A DNA stretch of 64,000 nt from Berberis thunbergii (lineage: Eukaryota > Streptophyta > Magnoliopsida > Ranunculales > Berberidaceae). The stretch is taken from contig QNQO01000458.1 in the NCBI GenBank assembly GCA_003290165.1, forward strand, positions 716,039-780,038. Direction: 5' to 3'. This document shows, piece after piece, positions 34,228 to 44,789 of this stretch (its first letter is position 1; each line of letters begins with the position of its first letter). The position numbers and the translations under genes were made by a program. The notes beneath the pieces were generated by a model that saw nothing but the letters and a program-made list of their open reading frames with translations, was not told the DNA's origin and searched no databases.

Positions 34228-36598
34228 TAAATAGGAAAGACACTAGGTAGTTAATATTAAGGACTATCGACCCGATGTCTTTGAAGAAGAGCTTATCAAC
34301 CATATCACGAGCTCTAGCTTGTGATATTATTTCTCTTATGTTTATCAATTTAGTGATGGAATTTTTATCCCCAATTGGAGATAATTGTGCTCCATAGGAT
34401 CCAGTCACATTATCAAACTAATTGAGGTTAGAACTGCTGTTAATAGTTTTTTTCAAGATTAAAGAGCTGCTCCTCCATATTATAATCATCTAGATGAATT
34501 ATTTCCCAATGTTGTTAGGCATGAATTTTTGTCCGGGTTCAATGAAGAGCTATATTAAATTACGTTGCTTTTAAAACTAAATATATGTTTGATTGCTTAG
34601 AAAAGACACTAGTTTAATTTCCATATAGTTGTTATCATTTGATATAGATATTTCTCGTTCTCTCCAATGCCTTCTTGTTACATCTCTACTATATAAAGTG
34701 GTCAGGCCTCATGAATAATGGAGTTGTAAATGCTTCGCAGTTAAATGACTAAATTACCATTTGTTATTTAGTTGGCCTTTGTGTAATAGTTAGGGTATAA
34801 AGTAAATAATTAGGGGTATAAAAATATTTTCAATGAAATATAAAACAGAAAACTCTTTTAGCTAAGCCATTTAAGCCATGATACTTAACTAAGCCAATTA
34901 GCTTAACTAATTTTCAAAGAGAATTGCTACGTGTACCCGACTGCTTGGGTTTATGCTCCCAACTTCACTTTTTTATATTTAGTTTTTAAAAATTTCGTGG
35001 TGTATCCAACCACATTTTATTAACCCTACCTAAAACAACTTTAGTTATTTACCAAGAAAAGAAGAGTAATCATGTTCCTGATTGAGGGCTTTGTAGAAAA
35101 GATTCCAGTAATGAATTTTTGGATATAATTTTTTTTCGGTTTCAAATACAATTTTTTTTAATTTGTTATAATAGTTGTAATAATTTTTAAATTGATGCAC
35201 TCACTTAAATATTTATTTATTTATTTTTAATACATATTGATGAACACATGTATCATTCTGCACTTTAGATTAGATGCATAGAGAATATAGAATTTTTTTG
35301 CAATGTGATTTTATAAGATATTTTAAGACGTATTTCTTATTTCTATTATACAATCTACCATGCCGTTTACAATTTATTGTAGAACTTGTGATGATAAATA
35401 TTGTATATTTGATGTTTGTTGGCAAATTTGAAAGTTAGGAATTTGTGACTGAAGTTTAGTTTTATCAATATATTTACTTTTATTCCTTGCTCAAGAATAA
35501 ATTAATGCTTATAAACAAGAAAATTTAACCAAAAAAATGATTTTTTATTTATAAAAAATTGATAAATTGGTGTTACATATTTTAGGTTAGTGCAACAAAG
35601 TTAAACATCACAAAATGCCGGTGAAACAAAGAATTTGTGCAACCGAGTTAGATGGTCAAGTACACGTAGCAACGCCCTTTACAAATTTGCTATTTTGTTG
35701 GTGTTACCATTTTCTAACCCATTTTGTTTGCATTCTAAAATACTAGATACACATTTTTTTTAAACCCATTTTAAGAGAAAAAACTCTAAAAATAAAAGGA
35801 ACCTTATAGTTTTAGATTATAAATAATAGACAATGAATTTGTTTTCTTTTTTATATTCTTTTAATTACTTTTTCAATTATGCATTTTTTATATTGTTTAA
35901 TACAATTCTTTTGTACAAAGTACACCAAAACGAGAAAAAAAAATGTTCACCCTTCAATTGTGGGATACGCATGCGTGTACTCGTTGACTGGTTATTATAT
36001 ATATATATATATAGGTATCCCCGTGGACTTTGTTTTGGGGTATGCCCAATAAGAGTACATAAACTACAATAATTTTCTTGATAAAATTAAATAAATAAAT
36101 TTCTGGATAAAATTAATTAATTTCCTTGATGACTTCATGCATTCCGCAAATATTATACTTTATGTTAAGAAATCCATGAGTTGATCTCATCTGTAAGTCG
36201 AACAGTACCATGTGAGCAGAATGTGGAGAGCAGTAATACAGGTAGCTATGTAAGTCTTTTATCTCATAAAAATTGCAACCATTTGTTATAACAAACAGCT
36301 CATGAAATGTGGATATTCGCATGTTTGGGCATGGTTGATGATTTAGAGATGTCCGTAATGTGACAGAGATGTTGGTATTGAGATCATCGAACGACTAACA
36401 AAACACAAATAGACTTGTTCAATTTAAATCACACAGATCTAACCAACAATGCTGCTTCTACCAACATTTATAATCAATTGTGAAGACAAGGATGGTCCCT
36501 CCAACTTTATAGATAAAGGTTACAAATTCGCTTTTAGATCACAAAAAACCTAAAACAGATACACTTTCAGATCTCTACCAAATTTCTTCACCCCAAGA
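34228..36598. other. Intergenic sequence between CACTA-1 and the esterase gene
   Basis: 34228-34335 is the remainder of the inverted-repeat arm split by CACTA-1. A possible 760-bp element with short inverted ends lies at about 34919-35682 (GAATTGCTACGTGTAC against GTACACGTAGCAACGCCC reversed). The rest is AT-rich with a short TA run near 35995-36012. I see no gene. Confidence 0.4.
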
Positions 36599-37551
36599 AT
36601 GGCAGAAAAACCTCCAATGGATCCATATGAATTTCTAAGCATCAGAGCCAACTCAGATGGCTCACTCACCCGAAACCTGCCTTTCGGCCCCTGCCCACCA
36701 ACAGGCTACCCTGAGGATGCAAAACAATCTCAACCTGTTGCTTCCATTGATGTTACTATAAACACTACTAACAAAACATACGTTAGAATCTTCCACCCAC
36801 CTCAAAGGCCCCGATCATATTTTACTACCACGGCGGAGGTTTCATCCTGTATAATGCGTCTACCACGCCTTTCCATGATTCCTGCGCTAGAATGGCCTTT
36901 GCATTATCTGCAGTATTCATTTCTGTGGACTACCGATTAGCCCCAGAAAGCCGTCTCCCAGCAGCTTATGAAGACGCAATTGATGCATTGGTATGGCTGA
37001 AAAATGAAGCCAAGAAAGGTGAGCATAAGTTCAGTAGCTGTGTTGACTTTTCTAAATGTTTTCTCATGGGGTCTAGTTCAGGTGGCAATATTGTATACCA
37101 GGCAGGTTTGCGTGCATTGAATGTAGATCTAGAGCCAGTTAAGATTATTGGGCTGATCATGAATCAACCATTTTTTGGTGGGGAAAATAGAACTGAATCT
37201 GAAATAAAACACCAGAATGATAAAATCTTGCCATTACTGGCAGGTGATTTGATGTGGAAGTTGTCTTTGCCTGAAGGGGCTGATCGAAATCATGAGTATT
37301 GTAATCCATTGAATGAATGTGCTATATCTGGGGATATTAAGAAGTTACCCAATTGTTTTATCAATGGGTACAGTGGGGATCCATTGATAGATCGTCAGAA
37401 GGCGTTTGCGGATATGTTGGCGTCCCAAGGGGTGAATGTTACGAAACATTTCCTCGAGGATGGTTATCATGCTGTAGAGCTGTTTGAACCAGAGAAGGAA
37501 AAATTATTGGTGACAAATGTTAAGAAGTTTATGGAATCTGTATGCCATTAG
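36599..37551 (+). CDS. Carboxylesterase-like alpha/beta hydrolase (CXE family), frameshifted
   Basis: A single-exon plant carboxylesterase that would hydrolyse small esters in the cytosol. It starts at ATG 36599 (MAEKPPMDPYEFLSIRANS, typical of the family N-terminus) and ends at TAG 37549-37551, about 317 residues against the usual 310-340. The oxyanion-hole motif YHGGGF is at 36826-36843. The nucleophile sits in GSSSGG (Ser codon 37075-37077), the acid is Asp 37378-37380 in YSGDPLID, and the His is at 37468-37470 in GYHAVEL, so the full triad is present. The first frame runs to about 36806 and the rest is in another frame: a loss of one base (or one plus a multiple of three) near 36805-36813 breaks the ORF just before HGGG. 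It is either a recent pseudogene or a sequence error. It is the only stand-alone host gene I can support here. Confidence 0.9.
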
Positions 37552-39507
37552 TCTGCTTAATTGGTTTGTATGTTTTAGTTCATATATTGTGCCGGTTTGG
37601 TTGTAATCCCCTGTTTTCAGTTTGGCTTCTGATAATAAGTAACTTGTTGGGATTATTATTTTAATTTTTGCACTGTTGTTAATAGTTTCTCGACCGCTAG
37701 GTACCATAATTTGATGAAATTTCTACGAATTACAGTGTATGAAGTAGGCCTGCCCTGTGATTGATCACAGGACAATAATACACAAGTCTCAACTACTCAT
37801 CCAAACCATCAATTGAAGGTTAATAAAAGTCCCAACCATAATAATACTAACATCTCATTGAAGTTTATGAATTTGACATCCTTATCAACCATAACAATAA
37901 AAGTCCAACAATAATAACATCTCATTGAAGTTTATGAATTTGACATTGTTATCAACGCTTTCAGAAATCCCAAGGTTCACCAACAAATCCTTGAAATTTT
38001 ATAGCTTGTACAAACACTGCAGAATGGTAACCATTCTCAATAAAAACGCACAAGGACAAACACCCCAAGCCAATTCAACATTTCACAAACTCTTCCTGAC
38101 AGTATCAAATGCATCTATACTATGCCCATTAGCGCAATTCCTTTGTAACATTTTGATCTTCACATTTTGCGACTGCTTAATCATTGGATTTGATAATTGT
38201 GATTACTATCAACCCCAATTGGGGATGCCAATTTGAACTACAAAGGGAGAGCTTGTAATAGAATCATACATTGTTTTGCATATTTTAGCTCAGATTTAGT
38301 TATTACGGACGCAGTTTGTTTCATTCATTATGAACATAACAATCTTGACTGGCTCTAGATCTAAATTCAGGCCCCACGTATGGTAGACTATTTTTCCACC
38401 AGAATTCAAACCCATGACAATATGTTTGGTTTGGTAAAATAAGTTACACTTGTGAACTTGTGTTTGCGTTGTAAGGCTTGTTCTTCGAGCCAGAGCATTG
38501 CATCAACTGAGATAATTAAACGCCCATTTTATTGCAAAACTTGTGCTAAATCATGTTAGAACCATATACAATACTGATCTATGCAGAGTAGTTATGTGAA
38601 AATTGCTTGTCTCGAGTCCTTGTTTTGATGGTAATGTTTATAGGGACATCAATGAATGCAACTGATTAGAATTAGAAGTTCCCACTTAATAAGTTATTAA
38701 ACCTCTTAATCAAACAAACATTCCTTCAGCTGATTCTATATTCTAGACATTGCATCTATGGTTGAATTGAAACAAATATGGCAAGTAAATTGCCATTTTC
38801 TTATAAAACTCACTGCACATCGACAATGTCATGCTATGGCAAAAGAAGCCACCACTGTAGAATGTGTATGGAAAATTTAGGTCTATGTATTGTGTGACTG
38901 ATTAAAGTAATATGGACCCAGGAAAAGTGTACTTGAATTTATACTTCACTCACAGACCGACGAAAATGGGCTTGAAATAGCAGGGACCGAGCAGTCTCTT
39001 ATTTCATATGATGGCGCTACAATACAAGCACCGTGATTTGAGACCAAGATTTGGGTAAAGCATACCATTACCCAAGGAGTGATTTGAGTGTCATGGTAAG
39101 GTGACTAGTATAATCCTTTTCGTATTTGTTTATACAACGTAGGGTTATTCTGTTTTTTCCTGGATTGTATGTGGCATTTTCATTAATATAAAGGTTTAGA
39201 TGTCCTTAAAATCCTGTTTGCTTTTCAAAAGAAAAATACAATAAATTATAGAAAATACTACAATATAAAATAAATGGGAATTTGTTGGTTGCTACACGTT
39301 CTTGTTCATCTTCTATTGTTCTTCCCCATCAAAACTAATGCATTCAGCTGGTTGCATACATTTGTACTTCCAACTATATATCATAGGCACACTAATTATT
39401 CTCGCTGGTTTGCTAAGACATGAAAATTTAAAGGCATTGGCAGTTTAGGGTCAAAAAGTTTTACTGCCCATTTAGACCCTTTAAGTTAATGTTTACCGTT
39501 GAAGACT

Positions 39508-39540
<33 letters not shown>

Positions 39541-40125
39541 CTTTGAGCTTTGTTAGAGTCGAAATATTGAGAAAATTTACAAATTAACACTATAAATGTG
39601 TTAAACTTTCAATCTATTTTGACATTGTTCTTGAGATACGTGATTAGGTTTGCGCCATTAAATATCTTGATAAATAGTCTTTGTTGATTTTTAAGACCTG
39701 TCTGAAGGGGTAGTCTAGGTCTTGGGCGCAACTGCCCTGTATTGCGCCTATGGTGAGCCCTCGCTCGCTTTGTGATTATGGTATCGAACAATATCATATT
39801 TAACATGCATTTTGAGAATCATATATCAAAACGAATTAAATTTTACATATTTTTTTTTATGTTCATTTATATAAAACAAATTTTCAAAGTTTCGGCTTAA
39901 ACGGAACTCAAATAATACAATTTTCATTTAGTCATGACTCATATTCCTATGTATCTAGTTTCCTTAATTGTAAATGAAATTTATGTGGGTTCTAAATGAA
40001 AAGTTAAAATATAAATTTAACCATTTAAACCCAATTTTTTGTTATCTCTATAGTTAATATATATATGTTGATTTGAACTTCAAAACCTATTGTGAAAACT
40101 CGTCGAGATAAACCATTTAAGTTTA
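37552..40125. other. Intergenic sequence downstream of the esterase gene
   Basis: It contains a two-copy tandem duplication of about 68 bp at 37821-37954 (AACATCTCATTGAAGTTTAT in each copy). A scrap of the non-LTR tail family lies at 39170-39240, an A run at 39519-39540, and otherwise AT-rich sequence without a recognisable gene. Confidence 0.6.
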
Positions 40126-40369
40126 GGCTCCGTTTAGTATACGGTAAAAGAATGCATATGTAAAAGTTTACGGTGGTTACATAAACTTGGGTGCTTGGAT
40201 GACTTTACGAAAAACAGTTATTGGAATTTGAATTCAGGACCTCCGTATGTCCTAGTTATAAAATTCTGCAAAACTTTGAGGGACAAAATCTCCCATATTA
40301 CTTTGCAACACTCTCATCATCTCCTCTTACTCGAATTCTATTCTCAACTCCTTCATAAACACCTCAACC

Positions 40370-41067
40370 ACCACAACCTTCACAACTACCACCATCACCA
40401 CCACCATACCATAACCATCAGCACCACAGCCACCTCCACCCGCTCTGTCATCGTGTGTCACCGCCACAACCACCATAATATAACCAACAACTACCGCCAA
40501 CCTCACTAGTACCACCACATCCACCAATACCACCACCATAGCATAATCACCCACAACTAACACCACATTTACTACTACCACTATAATCAGCATCGCTACT
40601 ATAACAAAACCATCACTCCACTGCCATTACCACCACCACCACAACCACCAGAGCAACCACTACCACCATCACCACCACCTCCAAGATCACTAATACCATA
40701 ACATACCACAACCACCGCCAACTTCACTAGTACCACCATAACCATCATCTCTGCCACCACTACAACTACCATAGCACAACCACCATCACTCCAACTATAG
40801 CATAATCACCACGACCACCATCACCAACACTATAGTATAATCACCACCACCTCCATTAATACCACTTTCGTAACCACCACAACCATCACCACTACCACCA
40901 TTATATTCACTGAACCACCATAGCTTAACCACCACAACCACCACCATTTTAAAATCACTATCATTGCCACCACCACCACAACCACCATAGCCACCACCAT
41001 CCCACCGCCACTACCACCATCACCACCACCTCCAAGATCATCGACCATAACATACCACAACCACTAC
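40370..41067. repeat. CAN-triplet minisatellite, part 1
   Basis: Long runs of ACC, CAC, CAT and ACA triplets form larger units. A roughly 240-bp block (CAACTTCACTAGTACCACCA ... CCACAACCACCACCATTTTA) at about 40719-40960 recurs at 43500-43730 beyond the gypsy insertion. Val/Gly-rich minus-strand and His/Thr-rich plus-strand frames here are artefacts of the repeat. Confidence 0.9.
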
Positions 41068-41745
41068 TGATGCAGGAGGGGTTCTAGGGTTTTTAATTTG
41101 CTCTCAAAGTTATTTACTAAATAACTTATTTGTAATCTTTCAATTTAATTAGGAGTCTTTTTAGTTTCCTTTTAGGATTAGGTTTTACTTTTTATTTTAG
41201 GAATAGAATGCTTGTTATTTTAGTATTTGATTCTATTTTTTCTTTTAGGAATATGTTGCTTATTATTCAAGTTATTTGAGCACTATAAATAGAGTTTTTC
41301 CTCAATACTGTAAGAGACATTTGATTTGAGTAATTTGATTAAACAATAGAGTTATTTCCTCTGTGTTTTTGGGCGAATATCTTGTATCCTTCCTTGTGAA
41401 TTATCTGTTGAATTAGCCTGGAGGATAATCACTATTCTGCCCGGCGTCAGTTGGTATCATAGCTTCAGCATCTTCTTGGGGTGGGATTTCATCAGTTTTT
41501 ATGGCTGGTGGTCGTGGTGGTCACGGGCAGGTTCCAACGAGGAAGCCCCAAATCGGGATTGTAACGTTAAGAATATGATGATTGAGGATTTACAGTAAGT
41601 TGCAGAGTTAACCCAGCATCTGACGGCGCAAAATTTCGGTGATTGTGAGATGGAAGATCACGATTCTGAGTCCAGTTTCAAAAACCCGTATCACCATCGT
41701 GCTCAATTCTGGGAGCGCCGTTGACGGGAGGATCGTCATGGAAAT

Positions 41746-42240
41746 CTTGGTTTCAAAGTGGATCTACCCGAGTTTTCTGGTACGTTACAGGCCGAATGAT
41801 TCGTGGATTTGTTGAATGAAGTAGAACGTATTTTTAGTATAAGGAAGTCCCAGATCATGTCAATGTGAAATTGGTTGCTAAAAAACTCAAAGGCAGAGCA
41901 TCTACATGGTGGGAGCAGTTGAAGCGAGCACGAGACAGACAGGGTAAGGCCAAGATCACTGATTGGGAGAAGATGAAGAAAAAGATGAAGGGTTACTTCT
42001 TTCATTTCGGCTACACTCAACCCTTATTTCAGCGACTTCACTCGTTGAGGGTCGTTTCTGAAGCATGCCAGCATGCACTTGCTGTGGAAAAACAACAGAG
42101 CAGGAGACCAATAATCAGTAGTGATCAAAGCGGTTGGCCAGTTCGCCCTCAAGAATTTCGTCCTACCTAGTAGCCACCACAGGGTAATTCTATCTCAAAT
42201 ATTAGATGTTTTAGATGTGGTGACATGGACATAGAGTGAC
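41746..42240 (+). pseudogene. Gypsy gag with zinc knuckle
   Basis: VDLPEFSGTLQAE opens the capsid-like domain. After a frame change it continues KLVAKKLKGRASTWWEQLKR and KITDWEKMKKKMKGYFFHFG, then YTQPLFQRLHSLR, the classic plant gypsy gag (PF03732-like). A deletion follows into ACQHALAVEKQ. The knuckle CFRCGDM is near 42210, with its GHRVTEC half shifted by a missing base. Stops prevent function. Confidence 0.85.
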
Positions 42241-43093
42241 TGAATGCATGAAGCTTACTATTCATAAGGGTAACAATCTCCTGATTGAGGAAGACGTGGT
42301 AAACGAAACTGAGGAGCTTGGAGAGCATGTGTATGACACTGATGAAGATGGATATGTGTTGTATAGTGATGGCCATGAGACTTTAGTCGTTCATAAGAGT
42401 CTACTAATTCCCAAGGGTGATTCAGGGGATGATTGGTTGATAACAAATATTTTCCACACGGCCTGCACAGTTGCAGATAAAGTCTGCAAGATGATCATTG
42501 ACAGTGGCAGTTGTGAAAACGTCGTGTCTAAAGAGATTGTCCAGAAATTACAGTTGAAGACGGATCGTCATCCCAAGCCGTACAAATTATCATGGTTGAA
42601 TAAAGGCAGTGAGGTAATAGTAGATAGGTGATGCCTAGTGTCTTTTTCGATTGGCAGAAAATATTTTCATAATGCTTGGTGTGATGTTGTATCTATGGAT
42701 GCTTGTCATGTGTTAGGCACACCTAGGCAGAATGATCGCAGTGTTATTCATGATGGGCGAAAAAATACATATTCCCTTAGCATCAAAGGGAAGAATATTG
42801 TGTTGGCACCTTGTCGGAAAAGGACTACTCCTACCCTGGTAGCCAATAATACTAACATGTTTTCTATGTCCTGGTTTTTGGGTGAGATTGAGCGTGGGGA
42901 CATGGTTTATGCTCTGCTGCCTTGTGGGAATAATGTTGCAGACATGAATCCAGATTTACCAACAGAAGTGCAACAATAATTAGGAGAGTTTTCTGACCTT
43001 ATACCAGAGGATCTTCCTCCTGGGCTGCCGCTAGAGGATTCCGATGAAGTTGTTGTGAACTCGCGGATGAGTTCTTTCCAACCCGGGGTGACT
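42241..43093 (+). pseudogene. Gypsy protease and truncated pol
   Basis: The frame to 42628 contains CKMIIDSGSCENVVS, an aspartic protease active site in the D-S-G form common in plant gypsy elements. After one stop it continues SFSIGRKYFHNAWCDVV, MDACHVLG and GRKNTYSLSIKGKNIVLAPC, the linker to reverse transcriptase. It ends EFSDLIPEDLPPGLPLEDSD and leads straight into the last residues before the 3' LTR. Confidence 0.85.
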
Positions 43094-43963
43094 GATGCAG
43101 GAGGGTTTTTAGGGTTCATAATTTTGGTTTCTAGGGTTCCTAATTTTCTCTCAAAAATATTTACTAAATAACTTATTCGTAATCTTTCAATTTAATTAGG
43201 AGTCTTTTTAGTTTCTTTTAGGATTAGGCTTTACTTTTTATTTTATGAATAAATTGCTTGTTATTTTAGTATTTGATTCTATTTTACTGTTAGGAATAGG
43301 CTGCTTATTATTCAAGTTATTTGAGCACTATAAATATAGTTCTTCCTCAATATTGTAAGAAACATTTGATTTGAGTAATTTGATTAAACATTAGAGTTAT
43401 TTCCTCTGTATTTTTGGGCGAATCTCTTGTATCATTCCTTGTGAATTGTCTGTTGAACAAGCTTACAGGATAATCACTATTCTGCCCGGCATCAACCACC
43501 AACTTCACTAGTACCACCATAATCGTCCTCTCTGCAACCACTACTACCACCACAACTACCATAGCACAACCACCATCACACTACTATAACATAATCACTA
43601 CGACTACCATCACCACCACTATAGCACAATCACCAATACCACCACCACTTTCATTGTCGCAACCACCACTTTTATATTCACCGAACCACCATAACTTAGC
43701 CACCACAACCACCACCATTTTAAAATCCCCCCATTTCCACCCACCACCACCATCATCGCCCACATTCTTGATTACATCAACACAACCACAACTACTGCCA
43801 TCATCACCACCACTAACAGTCACTTGTCTGATTGCATCAATTTTATTTAATTATACCAAGCGCCCGTAAAGTAATGCATTGTAAACCAATGCAATGCAAT
43901 GCAAACTAATGCATCTGCATTAATTTGTAAAATGCATCATTTTACGGTGTACCAAGCGGAGCC

Positions 43964-44155
43964 TTAATGTTTTTTATTCCCTATTTTTGAAATCAAAGCA
44001 CACGACCCTTCATTAACACAAATAGTAAACAAAAAGAATTTTGTTCTTAAATTTCAATATTTGCTTCTACTAAAGGCAAAAACTACATCAAATCCTTCAG
44101 TCTACTTGTCTAGCTTACCACCCAAAATCATTACAAACTTGTAGCCATTAAAAAC
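43964..44155. other. Short intergenic gap
   Basis: Nothing recognisable between the Harbinger-like and hAT elements beyond their target duplications. Confidence 0.6.
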
Positions 44156-44781
44156 TACGGGTGGGCTTGGGACGAGGTGGACCTCATCATTATCACATCC
44201 TGTTCATTCAGGATCAGGACGAGATAAACCTCATCCCGACCCATCCCAAATGGGTTCACGACGGGATGGGATAGGATGGGATGAGCGTGTAAAATACTCT
44301 AACCCTAATTTAGAATACCACTTTCATCTAGTCCACTCAATCTAATTTGAGATTCATGTTTAATCAGGTTTTTAAAGCAATGTTGTTCTAGCTACTTGAG
44401 CAAGTGTTTATCCAAATAGAGAATACAATGAACATTTGAGAGTAACATACATGTTCAAATGATCCATTTCTTAGGGAATTTGGTTTCCTCATCTTCATGC
44501 ATCCATAGTGAAAATAACATGATAGAATAGGTGAAATTACATGATTAAAAAGGTGTCATGCCATTAAATTAGTAGAATATGTTAGTTGATATAGTTATGA
44601 TCAAAGGAAATTAGTAGAATATATACATGGATATTTTTTAATTGAACAATACTCATGATTTGAAAGTAACATACTAATTTAATTTCAGGACGAGACTCGA
44701 TGGGCGGGATTAAAACTCTCCATCCCACTTTAGATCGGGATGGCACAAGATCAAGATCACGGGATGGGATGCCCACCCTTT
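44156..44781. mobile_element. hAT-type MITE, 626 bp
   Basis: A perfect 8-bp target duplication TTAAAAAC flanks it (44148-44155 and 44782-44789), the size made by hAT transposases. The ends are short inverted repeats, TACGGGTGGGC and AAAGGGTGGGC (the latter reverse complemented). Both ends are followed by GGGATGGGATGGG-like G-rich tracts. There is no transposase gene. Confidence 0.9.
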
Positions 44782-44789
44782 TTAAAAAC

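Larger units (their letters stand above)
41068..43494 (+). mobile_element. Internally deleted Ty3/gypsy element
   Basis: LTRs at 41068-41449 (382 bp) and 43093-43494 (402 bp) start TGATGCAGGAGG and end GGCGTCA or GGCATCA. A primer-binding site TGGTATCATAGC follows the 5' LTR. The inside keeps gag, zinc knuckle and protease, then jumps from EFSDLIPEDLPPGLP (start of reverse transcriptase) to a short DEVVVNSRMSSFQPGVT-like end of pol. Reverse transcriptase, RNase H and integrase are missing. The flanks ACTAC and ACCAC fit a 5-bp target duplication with one change. It is inserted in the CAN minisatellite. Confidence 0.9.
40126..43963. mobile_element. PIF/Harbinger-like element built of CAN-triplet minisatellite
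   Basis: The ends are inverted copies, GGCTCCGTTTAGTATACGGT at the left and, reverse complemented, GGCTCCGCTTGGTACACCGT at the right. They are flanked by identical 3-bp TTA target duplications (40123-40125 and 43964-43966). TTA/TAA targets and GGCTCCG-type ends fit PIF/Harbinger MITEs. The element proper is about 1.4 kb. Its inside is dominated by ACC/CAC/CAT triplets, and a gypsy element (41068-43494) is inserted in it. No transposase is present. Confidence 0.85.

Noticed and set aside
40327..41060. Val/Gly-rich or His-rich proteins in the CAN minisatellite
   Set aside because: The composition is dictated by ACC/CAC triplets. There is no domain, and the array is split by a retrotransposon.
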